6,181 bases of DNA from Endomicrobiia bacterium (GTDB lineage Bacteria; Elusimicrobiota; Endomicrobiia; Endomicrobiales; Endomicrobiaceae), in NCBI GenBank assembly GCA_025998475.1, contig BNVZ01000082.1, forward strand, positions 1-6,181, in the 5' to 3' direction. The notes under the pieces are model-generated. The model searched no databases. It worked only from the letters and a program-made list of their open reading frames with translations, and was not told where the DNA came from. How positions within the stretch are numbered: the first letter of the stretch is position 1; each line of letters starts with the position of its first letter. Below are positions 1 to 5,165 of this stretch, piece by piece. A program made the position numbers and the translations under genes.

Positions 1-519
1 TGCCCTTGGGTCTTATTACGAAGGGCACAGTGACATCAATTATGAGTTATGGTGTTTTTGTTGAATTTGAGCCAGGCGTAGAAGGTTTGCTTCATGTCTC
101 TGAATATGCATGGAGCGACAGTGGAGCAGCATTGAAAAGAGATGTTAAGAAAGGTCAGGAAATAGAAGTAAAAATTATAGGTGTGGATAAAGAAAATAAA
201 AAAATTTCTTTGTCGGTTAAGCGAATACTTACAAATCCATGGGACGAAGCATTTAGACATTATGCTCCTGGAACTGTTGTTAAAGGTGTGGTTCAAAATT
301 TTGAGTCTTTTGGCGCGTTTGTAAAACTTCCGGAAGGAATAGAAGGTCTTATTCGCATAAGTAATTTTTCTTGGACTAAAAAAATAGCACATCCTGAAGC
401 AGTAATTAAAAAAGGTGATGAAGTTGAGGTTGTTGTATTAGGAGTACATCCTGAGAATGAAAGAATTTCTCTTTCGTTAAAGCATATGCAGCCTAATCCT
501 TACGACAAGTATAAAGTTG
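1..519 (+). repeat. Direct repeat, upstream copy (519 bp of S1 gene)
   Basis: Positions 1-519 match 656-1174 with a constant offset of 655, and I see no differences between them. The match ends sharply: base 520 is t and base 1175 is g. The left limit is the window edge, so the repeat may be longer. Absence of any divergence means the duplication is very recent or artefactual. Confidence 0.95.
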
Positions 520-536
520 TGCATATAGGACGATAA
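3..536 (+). pseudogene. rpsA: 30S ribosomal protein S1 fragment, upstream copy (3' end broken)
   Basis: The reading frame is open from the left edge and encodes two S1 RNA-binding (OB-fold) domains. The first covers roughly the first 70 residues (GVFVEF, GLLHVSE, ISLSVK). The second covers roughly residues 85-160 (FGAFVKLPEGIEGL, ISLSLK). S1 binds mRNA on the 30S subunit and helps start translation. The frame leaves S1 at about 519, reads a few residues of foreign sequence (VVHIGR) and stops, so the third domain and the C-terminus are missing. Up to the break it is identical to the downstream copy. The N-terminus may continue outside the window; a TTG at 6 could be read as a start, but nothing supports it and it is not preceded by a Shine-Dalgarno sequence. 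Family identity is near certain. Whether this copy exists in the living genome is doubtful. Confidence 0.85.
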
Positions 537-571
537 AGCACGTAGAAGAAGTATTAATAATAGTGGGGAAT
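515..571 (+). mobile_element. Filler fragment of an IS5-family transposase gene
   Basis: This short stretch belongs to neither S1 copy. Read from 515 it gives an uninterrupted peptide containing SCAYRTIKHVEEVLI. That corresponds to the mid N-terminal segment of IS5-family transposases (pattern S-x-x-YR-x-IK-x-VE-x-x-LI). The same segment, in more decayed form, lies at about 5394-5450 in this window; both share the block agtggggaa and the surrounding gaag-attaat pattern. The fragment carries no IS ends, so it did not arrive by simple transposition. It overlaps the S1 repeat by the shared heptamer aaagttg at the left junction. Confidence 0.7.
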
Positions 572-766
572 ATGCATATTCAGAGACATGAAGCAAACCT
601 TCTACGCCTGGCTCAAATTCAACAAAAACACCATAACTCATAATTGATGTCACTGTGCCCTTGGGTCTTATTACGAAGGGCACAGTGACATCAATTATGA
701 GTTATGGTGTTTTTGTTGAATTTGAGCCAGGCGTAGAAGGTTTGCTTCATGTCTCTGAATATGCAT
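572..766. repeat. 91-bp inverted repeat with 13-nt loop inside the S1 duplication
   Basis: Positions 572-662 are the reverse complement of 676-766, and also of 21-111 in the upstream copy. The 13-nt loop is 663-675. The left arm read on the minus strand encodes the S1 peptide from KGTVTSIMSYG to LLHVSEYA, that is, an antisense S1 fragment. The innermost 7 bp (tgccctt / aagggca) are native to the S1 sequence, because they also occur at 1-7 and 21-27 in the other copy. That gives a natural fold-back seed. Confidence 0.93.
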
Positions 767-1476
767 GGAGCGACAGTGGAGCAGCATTGAAAAGAGATGT
801 TAAGAAAGGTCAGGAAATAGAAGTAAAAATTATAGGTGTGGATAAAGAAAATAAAAAAATTTCTTTGTCGGTTAAGCGAATACTTACAAATCCATGGGAC
901 GAAGCATTTAGACATTATGCTCCTGGAACTGTTGTTAAAGGTGTGGTTCAAAATTTTGAGTCTTTTGGCGCGTTTGTAAAACTTCCGGAAGGAATAGAAG
1001 GTCTTATTCGCATAAGTAATTTTTCTTGGACTAAAAAAATAGCACATCCTGAAGCAGTAATTAAAAAAGGTGATGAAGTTGAGGTTGTTGTATTAGGAGT
1101 ACATCCTGAGAATGAAAGAATTTCTCTTTCGTTAAAGCATATGCAGCCTAATCCTTACGACAAGTATAAAGTTGGAAGTATTGTAAAAGGGAAGGTTGTA
1201 AGAACTTCTGATTTTGGTGCTTTTATAGAAATCGAGGCAGGGATTGAGGCTTTAGTAAAAAATAATAGGGCTTCGTTTGTGGAGACTGGCAGCGATCGGT
1301 ATGTTTTGAAAGAAGGAGAAGAAGTTGAAGCTAAAGTAACAAGAGTTGACATAAGAAACAGAAAAATAGAAGCATCTGTAAAAAAACTTGAGGCTGACAG
1401 AGAAAAAGAACTTATTAAACAGTATGCCAATCAAGATAGTAAATATACATTGGGGGAAATGCTGTTTGAAGAATAA
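655..1476 (+). CDS. rpsA: 30S ribosomal protein S1, C-terminal three domains (5' end replaced)
   Basis: The frame encodes 273 residues with three consecutive S1 (OB-fold) domains at about residues 5-75, 90-161 and 173-244, followed by a short acidic tail ending GEMLFEE. S1 is the large mRNA-binding protein of the 30S subunit. Family members are usually about 350-560 residues with four to six domains, so one or more N-terminal domains are missing. The domains here look intact: the GVFVE/GAFVK/GAFIE strands, the HVSE-type turn and ISLSVK are all present. The GTG at 655 is only the first usable codon after the inverted-repeat junction. No Shine-Dalgarno sequence precedes it, because the upstream bases are antisense S1 sequence. 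The natural start is therefore not in this segment, and expression from here is unlikely. Family assignment is firm; status as a working gene is not. It converges on the next gene with a gap of about 31 bp. Confidence 0.88.
   Translation: MPLGLITKGTVTSIMSYGVFVEFEPGVEGLLHVSEYAWSDSGAALKRDVKKGQEIEVKIIGVDKENKKISLSVKRILTNPWDEAFRHYAPGTVVKGVVQNFESFGAFVKLPEGIEGLIRISNFSWTKKIAHPEAVIKKGDEVEVVVLGVHPENERISLSLKHMQPNPYDKYKVGSIVKGKVVRTSDFGAFIEIEAGIEALVKNNRASFVETGSDRYVLKEGEEVEAKVTRVDIRNRKIEASVKKLEADREKELIKQYANQDSKYTLGEMLFEE
656..1174 (+). repeat. Direct repeat, downstream copy (519 bp of S1 gene)
   Basis: Second copy of the sequence at 1-519. After 1174 it continues smoothly into the third S1 domain, so this copy carries the authentic right-hand junction and the upstream copy carries the broken one. 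Confidence 0.95.
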
Positions 1477-1494
1477 GTAAAGATTTAAAGTTTG

Positions 1495-1510
1495 TAAAAA
1501 TTATTTTTTA
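1495..1510. terminator. Possible weak bidirectional terminator between convergent genes
   Basis: The 31-bp gap between convergent stop codons contains taaaaa, a ttat loop and ttttta, a 6-bp A/T-only hairpin that reads into T-rich sequence on both strands. There is no G/C in the stem, so it would be very unstable. It is listed because the position is right and nothing better is visible. Confidence 0.2.
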
Positions 1511-2746
1511 TTTCGTAGTTTGTGCCGTAGGTGGTTTCTTATTTGCGGTTTTTAACATTTCAACCGTTGGTGGATTGCTTTCTTGGTAATAGTTCTCTTC
1601 GTCTTGTCCACTTAGAGCTTCTCTGGTATAAACAGATTTTGCATTCCATAGCAGCCAACTGCCGACTTTGTTGTCATAACATGCCTGCATTTGGGCTCTA
1701 ACTGCATTTTTGTCGTATTTGTACCCACCACAACTAAAGTCTTGAAGCCACGGGCGGAGCTTTCTCTTGGGTATTCTTTTCAGAGCGCCTTCCATGGCAT
1801 AATAAACAACTTTATATGGTTCTTTGTTAGGCTCTGCAATACCGTAGTTCCCCTTTTCATAATGAGACGGATAAACCATAGGACTTACATAATCTACCCA
1901 CTCTGTCATTTCAACTATTTTTTGACCTATACCCATATCGTCTGTAGCTGTTGTCGTTAAACCGAAAACGTCAACAGATATCTTTACATCTTTAGCTTTA
2001 AGTCTTCTATTGGCTTCTTTTAAAAAACCAACCAAGGCTTTTGAAGCTTCCGCTGCGCAATGAGGTTTACTGTATCTGCAATTTTTAGTATTGCCGTCAG
2101 AAGGGAATCGGATATAATCAAATTGTATTTCATCAAATCCTATAGTTGCAGCTCTTTCGGCTATTTGTAAATTATAATCCCAAGCATCTTTGTTATATGG
2201 ATCAAGCCATGCGACATTTTTTCTATCTGTCCAAATAGTTCCGTCGGGATTTTTAACGGCAAGATCAGGGTTTTTTCTTGTTATTGTGTCATCTCTAAAA
2301 ACAACAATTCTTGCTATAGTGTAAATGCCCTTGCTTTTTAAATAGGGAATATATTCTCCAATATCAGGTATTGCCACTACATGAGCTCTGTTTGCATCTA
2401 CAATTTTTATACCGCCAATATAAACATGCCCTTCAGATTCTTTGATATCTATTACAGCAGTATTTAGCTCAGTATTTTCAAAGAGATCCATCGCAATTTT
2501 TCTAGATTTTTCAGAACCGCTTGCCCATCCCGTAAAATGTATTCCTCTTATGTACCTTTCGGTTACTCTTTCCTCATGTTTTGTATCGCTTGTTGTTGTC
2601 GTAGTCACCACATCAGTTACATTTTGATCTTCTTGAGGATATTCTAATACCACTACCTTAGAATCCGCAGCGGAATTTACGCATCCCATGATAATAAAAA
2701 AAAATATTAAGAAAGAATTAAAGAAATCAGTTTTTTGTACTTTCAC
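1508..2746 (-). CDS. DUF4015-family putative glycosyl hydrolase, lipoprotein
   Basis: A protein of 412 residues from a GTG start. The N-terminus (MKVQKTDFF, then a hydrophobic run) ends in FIIMGC, a lipobox-like motif with the lipidated cysteine at residue 22. A Ser/Thr-rich linker (about 29-62) follows, then a TIM-barrel-like domain of the DUF4015 (PF13200) putative glycosyl hydrolase family. Its conserved blocks are visible in order: IRGIHFTGW (66-74), IDIKESEG (99-106), ARIVVFRDD (about 145-153), WLDPYNKDAWDYN (about 180-192), FDEIQFDYIRFP (204-215), DVFG (259-262), SPMVYPSHY (288-296), WLQDF (about 333-337) and SWLLWNA (363-369). Acidic residues in FDEIQFDY are the natural catalytic candidates. 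The substrate is unknown. It probably acts on a glycan from a membrane anchor. A longer in-frame TTG start at 2782 is rejected because it overlaps the -35 box. The gene is divergent from the next one and intact. Confidence 0.88.
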   Translation of the reverse strand: MKVQKTDFFNSFLIFFFIIMGCVNSAADSKVVVLEYPQEDQNVTDVVTTTTTSDTKHEERVTERYIRGIHFTGWASGSEKSRKIAMDLFENTELNTAVIDIKESEGHVYIGGIKIVDANRAHVVAIPDIGEYIPYLKSKGIYTIARIVVFRDDTITRKNPDLAVKNPDGTIWTDRKNVAWLDPYNKDAWDYNLQIAERAATIGFDEIQFDYIRFPSDGNTKNCRYSKPHCAAEASKALVGFLKEANRRLKAKDVKISVDVFGLTTTATDDMGIGQKIVEMTEWVDYVSPMVYPSHYEKGNYGIAEPNKEPYKVVYYAMEGALKRIPKRKLRPWLQDFSCGGYKYDKNAVRAQMQACYDNKVGSWLLWNAKSVYTREALSGQDEENYYQESNPPTVEMLKTANKKPPTAQTTK

Positions 2747-2752
2747 GGTGCT

Positions 2753-2782
2753 ATTGTACCTGAAATTAACAAATCTTGTCAA
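2753..2782 (-). promoter_or_regulatory. sigma70-type promoter for the DUF4015 lipoprotein gene
   Basis: Reading the minus strand, TTGACA (2782-2777) is a consensus -35 box. After an 18-bp spacer comes TACAAT (2758-2753), a 5/6 match to the -10 box. Six bases later lies the GTG start codon at 2746. The expected transcription start therefore coincides with the start codon, giving a leaderless message and explaining why no Shine-Dalgarno sequence is seen. Confidence 0.72.
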
Positions 2783-2794
2783 TAATGCTACAAT
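2766..2794 (+). promoter_or_regulatory. sigma70-type promoter for the GH57-like gene, interleaved with the divergent one
   Basis: TTAACA (2766-2771) is a 5/6 -35 match. A 17-bp spacer leads to TACAAT (2789-2794). The ATG of the downstream gene lies 8 bases further on, so transcription should start at or within two or three bases of the start codon. Its -35 box sits inside the spacer of the minus-strand promoter, so two polymerases could not occupy both promoters at once. Confidence 0.62.
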
Positions 2795-2802
2795 AATGCG
2801 TT

Positions 2803-4365
2803 ATGAAAACATTTATTTGCACCGTGTTATTTCTATTTTTAAGCACTTTGGCTTTGGGCAAAAACAATAGATGCGTAGTATTTTTTGCTGATACTTCAGA
2901 TATTCCCGAGGCTGTTATTAATAAAATTTTATCATCAAAACGTTTTTGTATAACTGTGCCTGTAAATTCTGCAATAGGAGTTCCTGAAAATTTAAAAACA
3001 CTTGTTTCGTACGGTAGAATAGAACTGGCTCTTTCTTTTAATCCGGAACCTGTTTTGCCTGTTGTTGCTATGCTTTCAAATACCCATTTAAAAAAGTCAA
3101 ATAAGCGAAGTATTTTTGAAGAGTACATATCAACTAATTTAACAGATTATAAAAATCATACGAATAAACAAGCATCTGGTATATTTTTAAATTTTGCGGA
3201 GTTATCGCATGATATTCTTTATTATTTATCGGGCTTAGGACTTACATGGATTAATTCTGATAATTTTGAAAAAAATCTTTATGGTGCTTGTAATATTGAT
3301 GGTATTGTAGTATTTTCTATATATAAAAATTTCCCTTACAACCAAATTGGTGTTATGAAATGGTTAGAATCAAAAAAAGAAAATAATATTGTACCTGTTT
3401 TGCTCACGAAAAAACATTTACAGAATGTAAAATTAATGGAGTATTTGATAGATGCTTTTGATAATAGTAAATATATAATGCCTGCGACCCCTTGGTATAT
3501 TTCAGAATTAAAAAACAATTTGCCTGTGCAAAAAAATATACATTTTAAACAGCTTTTAATTAGTCCTTCGGTAAAAGAAAAACTTTTTTTGGCGGTGGAT
3601 TTGATTAATAATTATGCTAACAAACCTAATTTTAAAGAACACGCTTATACTAATGTGCAAAGTGAACTTGCTTGTTTATGTAGCTACAATCTTTTAAAAG
3701 ATGTTTTATTGGACAGACCAGATGGAAAAAGAATGTTCGATAGCACTTATAAAAATATTTATCATCTCTTAGAAGCTTCAGAGCCCGAAGACGAGAAAGC
3801 GCATAGCATTCCTGCAACAAAAAAAGTTTTTTTTTCAAATATTCAGACTTTTGTTGAAGTTGTTCCTGACGGAGTTTCGATATCAAATGAAGGGTTGTTA
3901 AAATTTGTGCAGGTTCTTTCAAAAGATAACAACATAAGGATAGATTTTTCTTTCAAATCTGAAAAGTGGAATGACGATATTGCTTTTGTGGATTTTTATA
4001 TAGATCTAAATAACATTAAAGGAGCAGGGTCTACATCATTTCTATCAGGCGTAAACGGTTTTTTGACTACAGACTCGGGATGGGAGTATTCGTTAAGGGT
4101 ATATAAAAACAAAGCGGTTTTGTATAAGTATTCTTTAAATGGCGCTTCTTTTGTTTCAAATCTTTCGGTTTGCGGTGGTTCTGTTTTGATACCGCAAAAA
4201 TATATTAGAGGCAATCCTGCTAATTGGGGATTTCAAGCTATTGTTGTTTCTGAGATCGGAGGAGAAAAAGCTGTTGTTGATTTCTTTAATCAGAGCAGTA
4301 ATACTAAAGATAAGATTCTTTCTACAAAGCCTTTTCAAGTTTCTGCTATAAGAATAATAAGATAG
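2803..4365 (+). CDS. Secreted GH57-like protein with glucodextranase-C-like domain, probably degenerate
   Basis: A 520-residue protein with a signal peptide (MKTFICTVLFLFLSTLALG, about 1-19). Residues 71-94 (GRIELALSFNPEPVLPVVAML) and 124-154 (ASGIFLNFAELSHD to LGLTWINSDN) resemble the (beta/alpha)7-barrel motifs of GH57 alpha-amylase-like enzymes. Around 286-330, MFDSTYKNIYHLL resembles the FD-x-x-(F/Y)R-x-x-L block of GH57. The usual WxxE segment appears here as GIFLNFAELS, and no DWFWW-type motif is visible, so catalytic residues seem lost. The C-terminal part (about 345-515) resembles the beta-sandwich of glucodextranase C-terminal/DOMON-like domains: VDFYIDLNN (396-404), GAGSTSFLSGVNGF (407-420), WEYSLRVY (427-434), LIPQKYI (462-468). 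The assignments are by eye from motif memory and less certain than for its neighbour. It may bind or modify glycans outside the membrane. ATG at 2803 is chosen because the signal peptide starts there directly behind a promoter. Confidence 0.8.
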   Translation: MKTFICTVLFLFLSTLALGKNNRCVVFFADTSDIPEAVINKILSSKRFCITVPVNSAIGVPENLKTLVSYGRIELALSFNPEPVLPVVAMLSNTHLKKSNKRSIFEEYISTNLTDYKNHTNKQASGIFLNFAELSHDILYYLSGLGLTWINSDNFEKNLYGACNIDGIVVFSIYKNFPYNQIGVMKWLESKKENNIVPVLLTKKHLQNVKLMEYLIDAFDNSKYIMPATPWYISELKNNLPVQKNIHFKQLLISPSVKEKLFLAVDLINNYANKPNFKEHAYTNVQSELACLCSYNLLKDVLLDRPDGKRMFDSTYKNIYHLLEASEPEDEKAHSIPATKKVFFSNIQTFVEVVPDGVSISNEGLLKFVQVLSKDNNIRIDFSFKSEKWNDDIAFVDFYIDLNNIKGAGSTSFLSGVNGFLTTDSGWEYSLRVYKNKAVLYKYSLNGASFVSNLSVCGGSVLIPQKYIRGNPANWGFQAIVVSEIGGEKAVVDFFNQSSNTKDKILSTKPFQVSAIRIIR

Positions 4366-4474
4366 TATCCACAAAAAAATCACAACTTGCGCGTTGTTGT
4401 AAATAATTTAGCGGGTTTGCCTAAAAACTCTCAAAGCAAATCTGCTGTTATCATGAACTTGTTTCAATATTTAA
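4366..4474. other. Intergenic stretch with no recognisable gene
   Basis: About 110 bp between the stop of the GH57-like gene and the IS remnant. On the minus strand a short broken frame reads MITADLL, a stop, then EFLGKPAKLFTTT, which could be the debris of a gene cut by the IS. It is too short to identify. Confidence 0.4.
4373..4397 (-). terminator. Possible weak terminator, minus strand
   Basis: On the minus strand, acaac and gttgt (4397-4393 and 4386-4382) can form a 5-bp stem with a 6-base loop. A run of seven T follows (4379-4373). The stem is short. No obvious minus-strand gene ends here apart from IS remnants, so this may be chance. Confidence 0.2.
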
Positions 4475-4804
4475 TAGACCTCCCGCACAACTTGAGTATT
4501 AAATTCTAGAATTACAAATGAATAACACAAACACCTGAAACCCAAGTTAAATCGCAGTCCAAAGGGTCTTTTGTAATTACTTATCTATCTTTTAGACTAT
4601 TTTGAACCTTTTAACAAATACTTTAATGTTTTCCACTATAATCCTTTTTGATGAAATCTCCCTATTTAACTCTTTATCTTCTTTTGTCAGCTTTTTAGTG
4701 TTTGTTTGATCTCTTTTTTTAGAACTAGTGTGTTTGTATGTATTCTGCCTAAGGCCTACTAAACTGTATCTGCCATGTATCTTATTGTCTTTCTTTGCAT
4801 AAAT
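4475..4804 (-). mobile_element. IS5-family element, 3' remnant (transposase C-terminus and one end)
   Basis: The minus strand carries the last third of an IS5-family DDE transposase gene and the adjoining terminus (tagacctc at 4475-4482). Read on the minus strand it contains LTKEDKELNREISSKRIIVE followed by NIKVFVKRFKIV. This is the block holding the catalytic Glu (VEN) and the following basic helix of the family. The frame then breaks repeatedly before the FGLRFNL block. It is an inverted, by-eye 85-90% identical copy of 5677-5990. The match stops abruptly at 4804, where IS110-type sequence begins, so the rest of the element was cut off there. A small insertion (around 4518-4530) distinguishes it from the other copy. 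Confidence 0.82.
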
Positions 4805-4822
4805 TGTTCCTTAAGAAACAAG

Positions 4823-4828
4823 TATAAT
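4823..4828 (+). promoter_or_regulatory. -10 box inside the IS110 left end
   Basis: A perfect TATAAT lies about 18 bp inside the presumed left edge of the IS110 element, with no -35 box at the right distance. A 17-bp spacer would put the -35 at 4800-4805, on the element boundary. In IS110-family elements such as IS621 the bridge RNA promoter is reconstituted only when the circularised right and left ends meet. This layout fits that pattern. Confidence 0.5.
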
Positions 4829-4834
4829 CAAGGT

Positions 4835-5006
4835 GTATAAGGGTGTTGGATATTGACACTAAATAGGGCTAAAGCCCGCATGTATCAAAATATCCACCAC
4901 CACAAGGTAAAAAGCTTGATGAGGTTGCAAATGCGCAAACTGAAGTTTGCAGCATGTGAACAATTGAAAGCAAGAAGCTAATTACTCAAATTACAAAGGA
5001 TTGCAT
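4835..5006 (+). ncRNA. Candidate IS110 bridge RNA
   Basis: The region between the TATAAT and the transposase start is about 172 nt, close to the roughly 177 nt of the IS621 bridge RNA. It contains three nested or serial stems. The first is an outer stem pairing 4842-4854 with 4889-4901 (12 of 13 pairs, one mismatch). Inside it is a hairpin gggct-aa-agccc (4866-4877). Downstream is a strong stem-loop at 4931-4955: atgc plus gcaaac, loop tgaa, gtttgc, bulged a, gcat. Bridge RNAs use internal loops of such stems to pair with target and donor DNA. Which bases would be the guides cannot be told without the other element end. The identification rests on position, length and folding by eye, not on homology. 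Confidence 0.5.
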
Positions 5007-5119
5007 ATGCCCTTATACACTTAAATTTATTGGCATTGACGTATCAAAAAACAAATTAGATGTTTATGAAACAAAAAACAATCAGTATTTTACACTAGCT
5101 AATGACAAAGAAGGTATTC
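5007..5119 (+). pseudogene. IS110-family transposase, N-terminal fragment
   Basis: The peptide LKFIGIDVSKNKLDVYETKN followed by NQYFTLANDKEGIH is the N-terminus of an IS110-family (COG3547, DEDD_Tnp_IS110) transposase. GIDVSK supplies the first catalytic Asp, at codon 5038-5040. The family recombines DNA with a RuvC-like DEDD fold plus a serine, guided by the bridge RNA. A purine-rich aaagga (about 4995-5000) lies a few bases before ATG 5007, so that is the natural start. However, ATG 5007 reads into a stop after five codons, while the conserved frame is shifted by one base. A single-base indel between 5007 and 5030 must therefore have broken it. The gene is also cut off by the IS5-family element at 5120. 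It is non-functional here. Confidence 0.8.
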
Positions 5120-5132
5120 ATTAGACCTCTTA
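5120..5132 (+). repeat. Left terminal inverted repeat of the IS5-family element
   Basis: attagacctctta is an exact inverted match to 5978-5990. Looser similarity continues inward (ataact here, cacaact from the other end). Confidence 0.85.
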
Positions 5133-5165
5133 ATAACTAACATATAAAAGTACAATAGAAGTACT

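Larger units (their letters stand above)
4805..5119 (+). mobile_element. IS110-family element, left-end part
   Basis: This segment begins where IS5 homology stops (4804) and ends where the next IS5-family element begins (5120). It contains a long structured noncoding leader followed by the start of a DEDD transposase. This is the layout of the IS110 group, in which the noncoding region precedes the gene; the IS1111 group has it after. The right end and most of the gene are absent. An imperfect palindrome, ttgttccttaagaaacaa (4804-4821), sits at the presumed left edge. Confidence 0.7.

Noticed and set aside
36..392. Minus-strand open frame opposite S1, repeated at 691-1047
   Set aside because: It is a shadow of the S1 coding sequence. 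Its protein has no family features and it is present twice only because S1 is duplicated.
477..683. Minus-strand 68-residue frame containing S1-like peptide
   Set aside because: Its S1 similarity comes from the inverted arm 572-662 and the loop. It is a product of the rearrangement, not a gene.
1..766. CRISPR-like array from repeated sequence
   Set aside because: There are only two long direct copies and one inverted copy of coding sequence. The unit length and spacing are wrong for CRISPR.
2747..2782. Longer N-terminus for the DUF4015 protein starting at TTG 2782
   Set aside because: The added residues precede a complete lipoprotein signal and are encoded by the promoter itself: the TTG is the first half of the TTGACA -35 box.
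2766..3128. Minus-strand 120-residue frame over the start of the GH57-like gene
   Set aside because: It lies over the signal peptide and coding region of a well-supported plus-strand gene, and it has no recognisable domain or Shine-Dalgarno sequence.
3650..3922. Minus-strand 90-residue frame inside the GH57-like gene
   Set aside because: Shadow frame in A/T-rich coding sequence, with no motifs.
4382..4397. Plus-strand terminator for the GH57-like gene (acaac-ttgcgc-gttgt)
   Set aside because: The hairpin is not followed by a T run on the plus strand. The T run lies on the minus-strand side only.
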